Both the position numbers and the translations under genes were made by a program. Shown here in pieces: positions 15,897 through 24,653 of a DNA stretch of 54,180 nucleotides. How positions within the stretch are numbered: position 1 is the first letter of the stretch; every line of letters begins with the position of its first letter. The notes beneath the pieces were generated by a model, which ran no database searches, had not been told where the DNA came from, and saw only the letters and a program-made list of their open reading frames with translations. This DNA is from Lachnospiraceae bacterium. GTDB taxonomy: Bacteria > Bacillota > Clostridia > Lachnospirales > Lachnospiraceae. The stretch lies in NCBI GenBank assembly GCA_017394885.1, contig JAFPWO010000010.1, positions 216,010-270,189 of the forward strand, read 5' to 3'.

Positions 15897-16977
15897 AGTT
15901 ACTGGTAATATGGTATGTCCATGAAGCATTCGTTCCTGAAATAACAAGAATATATGATAGATCGGGAAATTCTGCTGTTGAGAAAACTTCCCAAACAATG
16001 CTTTCCATTTGAGTTGTTTCCTGAAATTCATCCAGAATTCTTTTCGGAGTAAGAGATCCGATTCCCGGTCGGTAACGTTCATAGACCACAGCCTTTCCAT
16101 CGATGATGACGACAAGCTTATTACCATAGAACCCGGTTTGTTTAGCTTCATTCTCTTTGACTTCGTTCATCTGCCAGGTCCGGATACTGGTGTTTATCAT
16201 TTCGATAGGGATAAAAACGCTGGAACGAAAACGGCCTGAAAAATCCGTGCTGCCGCCGATCACCATTCCGACCAGTTCTGCTTTTTCGTTGTAAACAGGA
16301 CCTCCGCTACTGCCGGGAGCTGAATAAGCGTTCATTTTCAAAACCATGGTTGGTTCCTGGTTGTCATTCGGATCAAATAGCTTAGGTTTTGTTGAACGAA
16401 CATATCCGTAGTTTTTGCTGAAGAGTCTCTCACCGCCTACATACTGGACTCCAATAGCAGCAATCCGGTCTCCTTTGACAGGATTGCAAACGGATCGAGG
16501 CGCAATCGATAGCTCTTCTGATGAACAAAAGGATATAATTGCCAAATCATATTCTTCCTGTATAAAAACCACTTCAGCCTCGGGCAGCTGACCATAATAT
16601 GCAAGTGCAGAAACATTTCCGCCTCTTCTGAATTCTTCCATAGAGGGGGTAAGAGCTGTCATAATGAGGTGTTTTGCATCCAGATTCTTGACAACATGAT
16701 ATGCTGTTATTGCGAAATACTGATTATGTTCTTTGTGGATGATCACACCACCGGCACCAGGAGAGTAAGTGACACTTCCTGCCCGCTCCTCAGTTGCATG
16801 TATAATACAGATGCTGCTGTTCTCTGCTAATGACAATTGAGCATCCATATCAGGAAAAAACCTGCTCCGGCACGAATTTTCGTATAAATCGGGAAGAAGG
16901 AAGAGCAGAAAAAGGAGTACGATCAGGACCAGCGCAGACAGTACAGCTATAAAGGTTTTTCTGTTGGTTCGTGGCAT
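15889..16977 (-). CDS. Membrane-anchored trypsin-like serine protease
   Basis: The 362-residue protein has a single N-terminal membrane helix (about 9-29) and an extracellular trypsin-like domain with His94 (AYHVV), Asp144 (EYDLAII) and Ser224 (GSSGGP), a complete HtrA/S1-type triad. About 100 residues follow the protease domain, with no PDZ domain recognised. The segment is visibly more AT-rich than neighbouring genes and lies between the two copies of the rlmD 3' end, which suggests acquisition. The stop codon falls inside the start of the distal repeat. GGAAGGAG lies 8 bases before the ATG. The target is unknown; surface proteolysis or stress signalling is possible. Confidence 0.85.
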   Translation of the reverse strand: MPRTNRKTFIAVLSALVLIVLLFLLFLLPDLYENSCRSRFFPDMDAQLSLAENSSICIIHATEERAGSVTYSPGAGGVIIHKEHNQYFAITAYHVVKNLDAKHLIMTALTPSMEEFRRGGNVSALAYYGQLPEAEVVFIQEEYDLAIISFCSSEELSIAPRSVCNPVKGDRIAAIGVQYVGGERLFSKNYGYVRSTKPKLFDPNDNQEPTMVLKMNAYSAPGSSGGPVYNEKAELVGMVIGGSTDFSGRFRSSVFIPIEMINTSIRTWQMNEVKENEAKQTGFYGNKLVVIIDGKAVVYERYRPGIGSLTPKRILDEFQETTQMESIVWEVFSTAEFPDLSYILVISGTNASWTYHITSNYD

Positions 16978-17064
16978 CCTGCGACTCCTTCCTCCATGTT
17001 TCTGCGGTCAACTGATGTATAAGATAGGAGCAAACCTTTCATCTTGAATCAAATACGACCCGTA

Positions 17065-17385
17065 TCAAATCATTTGAAAATGCTTCAACGCTTCCTCTAT
17101 CGCCTTTTCTTTCTCCTCCGGGCAGTTCGGCTGCCGGGAGTTTTCAGATTTCGGAAAGTTATAATTCTGCTGTTCAATGATCCCGTGTTTCCGCTTCACT
17201 TGCGCGATATTGAGATTTGTCACATGAAATCCGTAGTTTTCCTGCACCCATTCCCGGATCTCATCATAAGTCGCCAGGCTTTCCGCGCTGGTCAGATCCA
17301 GTTCATCCATATCGACCGTAACCTCGATATGGTGCTTCACTTCGGAAAGTTTGGACAATAGTGCCACCGCTTCGCAGTTATCGGT
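17065..17385 (-). repeat. Direct repeat copy of rlmD 3' end (proximal copy)
   Basis: The 3' end of the intact rlmD gene, repeated at 15574-15893 in the same orientation. Homology starts at the codons for the N-C-E-A-V motif and runs to the stop. Confidence 0.8.
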
Positions 17386-18513
17386 CTTCGGGAACAGGTC
17401 GATAAACGCCATCTTCTGCAGCTCGTACCCGCCGAGCTTCAGCATCGGCAGGTCGCGGGCCAGTGACTTCGGCTTGCAGCTGATGTAGACCATACGCCCG
17501 GCGCCGGAGCGCATCAGCTTGGCAAGGGCCTTGGGGTTTACGCCGTCGCGCGGCGGGTCGAGGACGATATAGTCCGCGGGCGGCAGCTCATCCAGTACGC
17601 GCAGCACGTCGCCGGCGATGAACTCGCAGTTGGCAAGGCCGTTCTTCTCCGCGTTCCCGCGGGCAGCCTCCACGGCTTCCTCCACGATCTCCACGCCGTA
17701 GACCTTCTCGCAGGCCGGCGCGAGCAGCTGCGCGATGGTCCCGGTGCCGCTGTAGAGATCGTACACCCGTGAGCCGGGCGTTAAGGCGATATACGCCCTC
17801 GCTTTTTCATACAGCAGCTCCGCCGCCTCGGTATTGGTCTGAAAGAAGGAGAAAGGACTGATGTCGAACTGCAGGCCCAGCACCGTTTCTGTCAGATGAT
17901 CTTCTCCCCAGAGCACGTGCAGGGCGTCTTTCGCCACCGTATCCGAGAGCGCGTCGTTCTCGGTATGCAGGATGCCGGCGATGCGGCCCGAAAGCGGGAG
18001 CGAAAGCAGCATCTCCGCAAAGTCCGGTTCCGGCCGAAAGCCCGAGGCCGTCACCAGATTGACAAGGAGATCCCCCTCCCGGTTTCGCCTAAGCACCAGA
18101 TGCCGGAGCGAACCGCTGTGCGTTTTCTTGTGATAAAACGGGACGTTCTTCTCACGGAAATACGCCTCCGCGGCCGCGCGGACTGTGTTAAAATCCTCAC
18201 TTACGATAAGGCAGTCCGGGACGGACAGGATATCGAAAAAGCTCTTCTTTTTATGCAGCCCGAGGGTCAGCGGGCCGTCCTTTTCCGCGTTGCCGAAGGA
18301 ATATTCCATCTTGTTGCGGTAGCCTTCTTCCACCGGAGAGCCGGTGATCCCCTCATAGGCCGCACTATCAAAAAAGCCCTCCGGCACGACATCCCGGAAG
18401 AGCCCCTTCAGCTTTTCTTCCTTTTCCCGCAGCTCATCCCGGTACGGGAGGCCGCCGTAAAAACATCCGCCGCAGCTGCCGAAAAGCGGGCAGCGCTTCG
18501 CCTCATCCATCAT
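17065..18513 (-). CDS. rlmD: 23S rRNA (uracil-5-)-methyltransferase RlmD with C-terminal extension
   Basis: The 482-residue enzyme methylates uracil C5 in 23S rRNA using SAM. Seen: iron-sulfur cysteines C8, C14 and C17 in RCPLFGSCGGC, SAM motif DLYSGTGTIAQLL, VLDPPRDG, the catalytic Cys in YISCKPKSLARDL and the late NCEAV motif with the general-base Glu. There is no N-terminal TRAM domain. After the core come about 95 residues (HHIEVTVDMDELDLTSAES to HFQMI) that form an extension I recognise from clostridial RlmD proteins; its function is unknown. The same extension is duplicated downstream at 15570-15896. AGGAG precedes the start. Confidence 0.92.
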   Translation of the reverse strand: MMDEAKRCPLFGSCGGCFYGGLPYRDELREKEEKLKGLFRDVVPEGFFDSAAYEGITGSPVEEGYRNKMEYSFGNAEKDGPLTLGLHKKKSFFDILSVPDCLIVSEDFNTVRAAAEAYFREKNVPFYHKKTHSGSLRHLVLRRNREGDLLVNLVTASGFRPEPDFAEMLLSLPLSGRIAGILHTENDALSDTVAKDALHVLWGEDHLTETVLGLQFDISPFSFFQTNTEAAELLYEKARAYIALTPGSRVYDLYSGTGTIAQLLAPACEKVYGVEIVEEAVEAARGNAEKNGLANCEFIAGDVLRVLDELPPADYIVLDPPRDGVNPKALAKLMRSGAGRMVYISCKPKSLARDLPMLKLGGYELQKMAFIDLFPKTDNCEAVALLSKLSEVKHHIEVTVDMDELDLTSAESLATYDEIREWVQENYGFHVTNLNIAQVKRKHGIIEQQNYNFPKSENSRQPNCPEEKEKAIEEALKHFQMI

Positions 18514-18543
18514 GAAACAGCTCCTGATTTTCTGTATTGAGAA

Positions 18544-18561
18544 GGCCCGGTTGCCCGGGCC
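18544..18561 (-). terminator. Hairpin after the small membrane protein gene
   Basis: GGCCCGG-GCAA-CCGGGCC on the minus strand, 20 bases after the stop at 18582, followed by a weak TTCTC. It separates this gene from rlmD. A terminator role is likely but the T-tract is poor. Confidence 0.5.
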
Positions 18562-18581
18562 CGGATATCGCCTGAAAAAAC

Positions 18582-18863
18582 TCAGGCTTCTTCTTTTTCT
18601 TCCGCAGCGGGCTCTTCGGCAGCAGGTTCCGCCGCCTCCTCCGGAACGGGTTCCGCATCTTCTTCCGACGGCCCGGCCGGAGCTTCTTCTTCCGCGTCAT
18701 CCTTGAAGAAGTCTTCATCCAGCTCTTCGTAGTCATCCGCGAAGAAGAGATAATATACCAGATAGCCGATCGCGGCCAGCACGGTCAGGATCACGCAGCC
18801 GATCACAGCCTTTTTCCAGAGTTTTCTGCACTTTTTCTTTTTCTCTTCCAATAACTTTTTCAC
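18582..18863 (-). CDS. Small single-pass membrane protein with acidic tail
   Basis: The 93-residue product has a very basic N-terminus (KKLLEEKKKKCRKLWKK), one membrane helix (about 18-39) and a C-terminal tail of about 50 residues made almost only of Glu, Ala, Pro and Asp. By charge the N-terminus is inside and the acidic tail outside. No family was recognised. The GTG at 18863 has AAGGAGG 6 bases upstream. A TGTTATACT extended -10 lies just before it (about 18896). Low-complexity composition could inflate apparent coding, but the start signals are convincing. Confidence 0.65.
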   Translation of the reverse strand: MKKLLEEKKKKCRKLWKKAVIGCVILTVLAAIGYLVYYLFFADDYEELDEDFFKDDAEEEAPAGPSEEDAEPVPEEAAEPAAEEPAAEEKEEA

Positions 18864-18983
18864 AGCCTGCCTCCTTTTTTCCTTGTAAGAACAGTATAAC
18901 ACATTTTCCCGGAAATGAATATGAAGAAATTCTAATATTTGTATAAGGTGGATGAGGAGTCGCCCTCACCCCGTCTGTTTCGG

Positions 18984-21377
18984 TCAGGGTTCGCGGGTAA
19001 AGGCCGCAAAGCCCGCCAGCAAAACCTTCCGGCCGTAGTTGTCGAAATCCACCGTGACCTCCAGGTCGCGCTTTCCCGGCTCCGCGCTCACCACGGTACC
19101 GGCCCCGAAACGCTTGCTCACCACGCGGTCGCCCGGCGCAAATTCCGTGAGCACCTCCGGCGCCTCTTTCTTTTCGGCGGCTTCCTCCTGCCGGAACTTT
19201 TTGACCAGCCCGGCCATTTTTCCGGCGTCCGAAGACTTTTTGCGGGAAGCTCCGCCGAAATCGTAGCCGAAGCTTTCGCCGAAATCTTTCCATCCGCCCT
19301 GCGGGAAAGGTTCGGCGTCCTGCGTCCAGCGCGGAGCCCGGCTCCCGCCGCCCTTTCCGAAACCGCCCCGCTCCGGGCGGCTCCATCCGTTGTAATAATC
19401 CTCTTCCTCCTGCCGGCGCCGGCTCTCCGCCCGGGTCTGCATGAAGCCGACCCGCTCCTCTTTCAGGAACTCGGGCGGGATCTCCTCCACAAACTGCGAG
19501 ATCAGATGCGTCGCGAAGGATCCGTTCATCATCCGCGAATGCGCGGCTGTCAGCACGAGCTTCTCCATGGCCCGCGTGAAGCCGACATAGCACAGCCGAC
19601 GCTCCTCTTCCAGATCGCTGCCGTCGGTGCCGTAGAGCGATTTGCTGTTCGGGAACAGCTCCTGCTCCATGCCCGCGATATACACCTTCGGGAACTCCAG
19701 CCCCTTCGCGCTGTGCAGGGTCATCAGCACGACTTTTTCGTCTTCGTCGACCAGGGCGTCCACTTCCGATACCAGCACCGTTTCCGAAAGGAAACGCGTG
19801 AGCGCCTCTGGATCGCCGGCTTCGCCGCCCATATCCGCGGCCTTGTTCTGCAGCTCCGCGATATTCTCCAGCCGCGCCTCGGCCTGCAGCTCGTCTTCCT
19901 CCTGCCGCAGCTCATCCTTATAGCCGCTGCGGATCAGGATCTCTTCGATCAGATCGAACACGGTCATGGACGCGGCCACCGCGCGGAAGCGGTCCATGAG
20001 ATCCGCGAACTCCTTTAATTTGGCCGCCGCACGCTTAAGCTCCGGCTCTCCGGCAAACTCGCGCAGCGCTTCGGAAAGCGAGCAGCCCTCTTCGTTTGCC
20101 AGCAGCTGCAGGCGGTCCAGCGTGACGTCCCCGATCCCGCGCCGCGGCACGTTGATGATGCGCCGCAGCGAAACGTCGTCGTTCGGGTTCGCGATCAGCC
20201 GCAGATAACTCAAAATATCCTTGACCTCCCGCCGCTCGTAGAAATTCACGCCGCCGATCAGCCGGTACGGCACGCCGGCCGTAACCAGCGCTTCTTCCAG
20301 CGCCCGCGACTGCGCGTTGGTGCGGTATAAAACGGCCACGCTCCCGTACGGGAAGCGCGCGCGTTCCTTTACGATATCCTTCACGATCTCCCGCGCCTCT
20401 TCCCGGCCGTCCGCATATTGCCGGAAGACCACCGGATCGCCGACCGGCTTCGCCGACCACAGTGTTTTTCCCTTCCTCTCCGTATTGTGGGCGATCACGC
20501 CGTTCGCCGCCCCTAAAATGTTCTTTGTGGAGCGGTAGTTTTCCTCCAGCCGGATGACCTTCGTCTCCGGAAAGACGGACTCAAAGTTCAGGATATTCCG
20601 CAGATCCGCACCGCGGAAGCGGTAGATGGACTGGTCGTCGTCCCCGACCACGCAGAGATTCCGGTGTTCCTTCGCCAGCAGCTCCACCAGGCGGAACTGG
20701 GCCGGATTGGTGTCCTGATACTCATCCACCAGAATGTAGCGGAAGCGGTCCCGGTACTGCTCCAGCATATCCGCGTTCTCTTCAAAAAGGCGGACCGTAT
20801 TGAGAAGCAGGTCGTCAAAATCCATCGCGTTCGCCAGCAGCAGCCGCTTCTGGTACGTCTGGTAAAGTTCCGCCATCTTCCGGTCGCGGAAATACCCGCC
20901 GCTCGTCTCTTCGTAGGCGGACGGTGAAATCATTTTATTTTTCAGGGAAGAAATCTGGCGGAGGATCTCCCGCTCCCGGTAGACCTTGGGATCCCAGTTC
21001 AGCTCGCGGATGATGCGCCGCATCAGCACGCGGGAATCATCCGTATCGTAAATGGTGAAATCCCGCGCGTAGCCGAGCCGCTCGGCCCCGGAGCGCAGGA
21101 TGCGAACGCACGCGGCGTGGAAGGTCGAAACAAAGACGCGGTCTCCCTGCGGGGTCATGCGGACGACCCGGTTTTTCATCTCCTCGGCCGCCTTATTGGT
21201 AAAAGTGATCGCGAGAATATGCCAGGGTTCGACGCCTTTTTCCAGCAGCCAGGCGATCCGGTGGGTGAGCGTGCGGGTCTTGCCCGAGCCCGCGCCGGCC
21301 AGGATGAGCAGCGGTCCTTCCGTTGTCAGTACCGCCTCCTGCTGGGACGGGTTCAGCTGATCATATATCGATGGCAT
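18984..21377 (-). CDS. pcrA: ATP-dependent DNA helicase PcrA/UvrD
   Basis: The 797-residue superfamily 1A helicase unwinds DNA 3' to 5' in repair and in removing recombinase or RNA polymerase. Seen: Q motif LNPSQQEAV, Walker A AGAGSGKT, motif Ia TFTNKAAEEMKNR, motif II LVDEYQDTN, motif III VVGDDDQSIYRFRGA, motif IV VIRLEENYRST, motif V LMTLHSAKGLEF and motif VI VGFTRAMEKL. The C-terminal ~70 residues (FAPGDRVVSKRFGAGTVV) form the Tudor-like domain that binds RNA polymerase in PcrA of Gram-positive bacteria. Length is slightly above the usual 720-760, due to a Gly/Arg-rich linker. AGGAG precedes the ATG. Confidence 0.96.
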   Translation of the reverse strand: MPSIYDQLNPSQQEAVLTTEGPLLILAGAGSGKTRTLTHRIAWLLEKGVEPWHILAITFTNKAAEEMKNRVVRMTPQGDRVFVSTFHAACVRILRSGAERLGYARDFTIYDTDDSRVLMRRIIRELNWDPKVYREREILRQISSLKNKMISPSAYEETSGGYFRDRKMAELYQTYQKRLLLANAMDFDDLLLNTVRLFEENADMLEQYRDRFRYILVDEYQDTNPAQFRLVELLAKEHRNLCVVGDDDQSIYRFRGADLRNILNFESVFPETKVIRLEENYRSTKNILGAANGVIAHNTERKGKTLWSAKPVGDPVVFRQYADGREEAREIVKDIVKERARFPYGSVAVLYRTNAQSRALEEALVTAGVPYRLIGGVNFYERREVKDILSYLRLIANPNDDVSLRRIINVPRRGIGDVTLDRLQLLANEEGCSLSEALREFAGEPELKRAAAKLKEFADLMDRFRAVAASMTVFDLIEEILIRSGYKDELRQEEDELQAEARLENIAELQNKAADMGGEAGDPEALTRFLSETVLVSEVDALVDEDEKVVLMTLHSAKGLEFPKVYIAGMEQELFPNSKSLYGTDGSDLEEERRLCYVGFTRAMEKLVLTAAHSRMMNGSFATHLISQFVEEIPPEFLKEERVGFMQTRAESRRRQEEEDYYNGWSRPERGGFGKGGGSRAPRWTQDAEPFPQGGWKDFGESFGYDFGGASRKKSSDAGKMAGLVKKFRQEEAAEKKEAPEVLTEFAPGDRVVSKRFGAGTVVSAEPGKRDLEVTVDFDNYGRKVLLAGFAAFTREP

Positions 21378-21596
21378 GGGAATGCTCCTGAGAATCTGAA
21401 TCTGGTTTCAGTGTACCACAGGCGGCCGGCTGCTGTCAACAAAACCCGTACAGCTGTTCGAAAATCCACGTGTTCTCCGTCCTCTTTTCCAAAGAATTCA
21501 GAAAAATTTAAGAGATTGCGGACTGGTCTTTTAAAGCGCCGGTTGCTATACTGATACTACACCGGTTCCGCTCCGGAACCACTTTGGGAGGATGGT

Positions 21597-22322
21597 ATGC
21601 TCCGCTTTTTACTGCTGTGTTTCTGGCTGCTTCTCATCTTTGTGATCCTGGGGATCCCCTGTCTGCTGCTCTGCTATATCGTCAGGCTGTTCAGTGAACC
21701 GCTTTCTTCCCGCATCATGCAGACCTACGTGACCCTGGCAATGAATCTCGGCACCTTTATGGCCGGGGAAAAGGTCACGGCGATCGGGCTGGAGAATATT
21801 CCGAAGGATCAGCCGGTCCTGTATGTCAGCAATCACAGGAGCCTCTTTGATATCCTGACCATCTACCGTTTTTTCGCGGGTCCCTGCGGCTGCGTGTCCA
21901 AAAAAGAATGGGGCAAGATCCCGGTCCTGCGCGGGTTCATGGTGTTTCTGCACTGCGTCTTCCTGGACCGGAAGAACTTAAAGGACGGCCTGCGCGCCAT
22001 GCAGCAGGTGACCGCAGAATTAAAAGGCGGACGCAGCATGATGATCTGTCCCGAGGGCACCCGCAATCATGGCGATACGCTCCTGCCGTTCCATGAAGGG
22101 AGCCTGCGGCCCGCCTTCCAGAGCGGCGTGCCGATCGTCCCCGTCACCTTCACCCACACCGACGACATCTTTGAGAACCATAAACCTTTCGTCCGGGCTG
22201 CCAACGTAACCGTCTGCTTCGGGGCTCCGATCCCGACCGCCGGACTGGACCGTCCCGCCCAGAAACAGCTCTCCCAGCAGCTTCCGCAGCTGATCCAGGA
22301 GACCTACGAAAAATACGTATAA
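21597..22322 (+). CDS. plsC: 1-acyl-sn-glycerol-3-phosphate acyltransferase
   Basis: The 241-residue membrane enzyme makes phosphatidic acid by acylating lysophosphatidate. It has an N-terminal hydrophobic helix (about 3-28), the catalytic H-x4-D motif NHRSLFD (His80, Asp85), the acyl-acceptor motif CPEGTRNHGD (EGTR at 153-156) and the later PIVPV segment. GGGAGG lies just before the ATG, and TGCTATACT (about 21543-21551) is a candidate extended -10. A strong terminator follows, so it is probably monocistronic. Confidence 0.93.
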   Translation: MLRFLLLCFWLLLIFVILGIPCLLLCYIVRLFSEPLSSRIMQTYVTLAMNLGTFMAGEKVTAIGLENIPKDQPVLYVSNHRSLFDILTIYRFFAGPCGCVSKKEWGKIPVLRGFMVFLHCVFLDRKNLKDGLRAMQQVTAELKGGRSMMICPEGTRNHGDTLLPFHEGSLRPAFQSGVPIVPVTFTHTDDIFENHKPFVRAANVTVCFGAPIPTAGLDRPAQKQLSQQLPQLIQETYEKYV

Positions 22323-22338
22323 ACGCTTTCTCCCCGGG

Positions 22339-22370
22339 CCCGGCTTCGTTTTCTGAAGCCGGGCTTTTAT
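22339..22370 (+). terminator. Terminator after plsC
   Basis: A 10-base stem GCCCGGCTTC / GAAGCCGGGC with a 7-base loop, followed by TTTTATTATA. Classic intrinsic terminator 16 bases after the stop. Confidence 0.92.
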
Positions 22371-22418
22371 TATATATAGTCAAAGCGCATTCCGAAGGTT
22401 TTTTAATAATAATTTTCT

Positions 22419-22454
22419 ATGAGACTTGATTTTCTTTCGGGTCTCATTTATGAT
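22419..22454 (+). promoter_or_regulatory. Promoter of the riboswitch-xpt transcript
   Basis: TTGATT (22426-22431) and TATGAT (22449-22454) are 17 bases apart, placing the start near 22461, about 23 bases before the aptamer. A 7-base dyad ATGAGAC/GTCTCAT (22419-22425 and 22441-22447) surrounds the -35 and might bind a regulator. Confidence 0.65.
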
Positions 22455-22483
22455 AACCGCATCAACAGAATATCGTTGATTTG

Positions 22484-22547
22484 CCAGTATAAGTTTGGAA
22501 GGAATGGCCCAAACGTTTCTACCGCACGCCGAAGATGCGACTATTGG
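22484..22547 (+). ncRNA. Purine riboswitch aptamer, guanine/hypoxanthine type
   Basis: The 64-base element has the three-helix purine aptamer: P1 CCAGTA pairing with TATTGG, the conserved TATAAG entry, P2 GTTTGG/CCAAAC with loop GGAATGG, the invariant GTTTCTACC joining segment, P3 GCA/TGC with loop CCGAAGA, and the closing GACTAT. The C in GACTAT is the ligand-discriminating position (C74 in the B. subtilis xpt element), which pairs with guanine or hypoxanthine; adenine riboswitches have U there. It stands 100 bases upstream of xpt, matching the B. subtilis arrangement. It should lower expression when guanine is plentiful. Confidence 0.93.
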
Positions 22548-22555
22548 TTCATAGG

Positions 22556-22627
22556 ACCCGTTACAGGGTTTTTTCCTGTTTCAGGGGTTTCGCGGGCGGC
22601 AGATCGGCAGACGAACTGCCGCTTTTA
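22556..22627 (+). promoter_or_regulatory. Expression platform between purine aptamer and xpt
   Basis: Several mutually exclusive hairpins are possible: ACCC/GGGT followed by TTTTTT near 22556-22574, ACAGG/CCTGT, and GCGGCAG (22596-22602) with CTGCCGC (22616-22622) followed by TTTT. The last is the best terminator candidate, ending 5 bases before the xpt ribosome-binding site. Which fold responds to ligand cannot be settled by eye. Confidence 0.5.
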
Positions 22628-22646
22628 CTTTACGGAGGATCCGCAC

Positions 22647-23225
22647 ATGAAACAGCTGGAAGAAAAGATCCTGAAGGAAGGCAAGGTCCTGCCGGGGAAC
22701 ATCCTGCAGGTCGGTTCCTTTCTGAACCAGCAGCTGGACACCGATTTCATCTGCGAGATGGGCCACGAGATCGCCCGCCTCTTCGCGGACGAACCCATCA
22801 CCAAGATCGTCACCATCGAAGCCTCGGGGATCTCCATCGCCTTCGCGGCGGCCGCCGTCATGCATGTGCCGGTCGTCTTCGCCAAGAAGAGCCTCTCCGC
22901 CAATGTTTCCGGCGAAGTCTACTCTGCCCGCGTCCATTCCTTTACCCACGGAAACGATTTTACCGCCGTCATCGCCAAGCCCTATTTAAGTGCGAGCGAT
23001 ACGGTCCTGCTGGTGGACGATTTCCTGGCCATGGGCGAAGCCCTGCGCGGCCTGATCGCGATTCTGGACCAGAGCGGTGCGAAGCTCGCCGGCTGCGCGA
23101 TCGCGATCGAAAAAGCCTTCCAGGGCGGCGGCGACAAGCTCCGCGCCGAGGGCATCCGCGTGGAATCCCTGGCCTGCATCGATTCCATGACGGCCGATTC
23201 CCTTACGTTCCGGGAAAACGGCTGA
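22647..23225 (+). CDS. xpt: Xanthine phosphoribosyltransferase
   Basis: The 192-residue enzyme converts xanthine (and possibly guanine) plus PRPP to the nucleotide. The PRPP-binding loop is VLLVDDFLAMGEA (about 120-132), with the family-specific N-terminus KQLEEKILKEGKVLPGNILQV, EASGISIAFAAA and KSLSANVSGEVYSARVHSFT. Length matches B. subtilis Xpt (194). GGAGG at 22634-22638 fixes the ATG at 22647. It is controlled by the purine riboswitch just upstream and followed by a nucleoside transporter, together forming a purine salvage block. Confidence 0.96.
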   Translation: MKQLEEKILKEGKVLPGNILQVGSFLNQQLDTDFICEMGHEIARLFADEPITKIVTIEASGISIAFAAAAVMHVPVVFAKKSLSANVSGEVYSARVHSFTHGNDFTAVIAKPYLSASDTVLLVDDFLAMGEALRGLIAILDQSGAKLAGCAIAIEKAFQGGGDKLRAEGIRVESLACIDSMTADSLTFRENG

Positions 23226-23277
23226 GCGCTGATTCGGGGCCTGTCCCCTGATCATATATTATTTTTGGGAGGAAACT

Positions 23278-24588
23278 ATGAAAAAACTGCTTGCTGCACT
23301 CCTTGCTGTAATCATGGTTCTGAGCCTCACTGCCTGCGGTGGCAATAACGACACCACCAAAGCTCCTGAAGCTGACACCACCAAGGCGGCTGAAGACACC
23401 ACCAAAGCCCCCGAACCGGATACCACCAAGGCGGCTGAAGTGACCACCGAAGCTCCGGCTGCGGACTATTCCAAGATCAAGATCGGCTTTATCTTCCTGC
23501 ACGATCCGGCTTCTTCCACCTATGACAACAACTTCTATCAGGCGGCTCTCGAGGTCCAGAAGGAACTCGGCCTGTCCGATGATCAGGTCATCTTCGAGTG
23601 GAACGTTCCGGAAGGCCCCGCATGCTACGAGACCGCGGCCGACATGGCTGACAAGGGCTGCAACATCGTCGTTGCGGACAGCTTCGGCCACGAAAGCTAC
23701 ATCATCCAGGCTGCGCAGGAATTCCCGGACGTTCAGTTCTGCCATGCGACCGGCACCAAGTCCCGTACCCAGAATCTGCCGAACTTCCACAATGCTTTCG
23801 CTTCCATCTATGAAGGCCGCTTCCTGGCCGGCGTCGTTGCGGGCCTGAAGCTGAATGAGATGATCGAATCCGGCAAGATCAAAGCGGAAGAAGCCAAGAT
23901 CGGCTATATCGGCGCATTCCCTTACGCGGAAGTCGTTTCCGGCTATACCTCCTTCTTCCTGGGCGCCCGCTCCGTATGCCCGACCGCTTTCATGGAAGTC
24001 ACTTATACCAACAGCTGGTTCAATATCGCGCTGGAAAAGGAAGGCGCCCTGACCCTGATCAACGACGGCTGCGTCCTGATCAGCCAGCACGCGGACTCCG
24101 AAGGCGCTCCCAAGGCCTGCGAAGAAAACGGTGTTCCGAACGTGGCTTACAACGTCAGCACCATCAACCTGGGCCCGACCACCGCGCTGATCTCTTCCAA
24201 GATCAACTGGGCTCCGTACTACAAGCTGGCCATCAATGCGGTCGCCAACGGCGAAAGCTTTGATACCGACTGGTGCGGCACCATTGCCACCGGTTCCGTG
24301 GAACTGACCGAGCTCAATGAAGCGGCTGCCGCCCCCGGCACGGCCGAGAAGCTTGCGGAAGTCAAGGCGCAGATCGAAGCCGGCACCCTGAAAGTGTTCG
24401 ATACTTCCACCTGGACCCTGAACGGCGAACATCTGACCGAGTATCTGGCTGACGTCATTGACAACGGCGACTATGTTCCGGAGACCAACGTTATCGTGGA
24501 CGGCGCTTTCGTCGAATCCGGCGAGCAGTTCCGTTCCGCTCCGTATTTCGATATCATGATCGACGGCATCACCGAATACGGCAAATAA
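23278..24588 (+). CDS. BMP-family nucleoside-binding lipoprotein
   Basis: The 436-residue substrate-binding protein has a lipoprotein signal (LSLTAC, Cys20), then a linker with repeated TTKAPE/TTKAAE units (about 26-62), then the BMP (PnrA/Med-like) domain: KIGFIFLHDPASSTYDNN, AADMADKGCNIVVADSFGHE, FLAGVVAGLKL, KIGYIGAFPYAEVVSGYTSF. PnrA, BmpA and NupN proteins bind purine nucleosides. It begins 52 bases after xpt, with GGGAGG before the ATG, and is followed by a hairpin and the transporter ATPase, so it is the binding component of a NupNOPQ-like importer. The role of this purine-riboswitch neighbourhood strengthens a guanosine/inosine substrate. Confidence 0.9.
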   Translation: MKKLLAALLAVIMVLSLTACGGNNDTTKAPEADTTKAAEDTTKAPEPDTTKAAEVTTEAPAADYSKIKIGFIFLHDPASSTYDNNFYQAALEVQKELGLSDDQVIFEWNVPEGPACYETAADMADKGCNIVVADSFGHESYIIQAAQEFPDVQFCHATGTKSRTQNLPNFHNAFASIYEGRFLAGVVAGLKLNEMIESGKIKAEEAKIGYIGAFPYAEVVSGYTSFFLGARSVCPTAFMEVTYTNSWFNIALEKEGALTLINDGCVLISQHADSEGAPKACEENGVPNVAYNVSTINLGPTTALISSKINWAPYYKLAINAVANGESFDTDWCGTIATGSVELTELNEAAAAPGTAEKLAEVKAQIEAGTLKVFDTSTWTLNGEHLTEYLADVIDNGDYVPETNVIVDGAFVESGEQFRSAPYFDIMIDGITEYGK

Positions 24589-24599
24589 TGCTCTTTGCG

Positions 24600-24634
24600 G
24601 CAGGGCGGAGGCGATCCCTTCGCCCTGCTTTCTT
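24600..24634 (+). terminator. Intercistronic terminator/attenuator after the binding protein
   Basis: GCAGGGCG (24600-24607) pairs with CGCCCTGC (24621-24628), followed by TTTCTTATTT. Partial termination here would give more binding protein than ATPase and permease, as is common in ABC importer operons. Confidence 0.75.
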
Positions 24635-24653
24635 ATTTCCATAAACGTTTTAA

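Noticed and set aside
15896..16151. N-terminal extension of the duplicated rlmD-end frame into the protease gene
   Set aside because: This part overlaps the protease in another frame and shows no homology to RlmD; the homologous part starts at 15896-15890.
22596..22627. Calling the xpt platform hairpin a proven terminator
   Set aside because: The stem is only 7 bases with a 13-base loop and four T residues, and other folds compete; kept as a candidate only.
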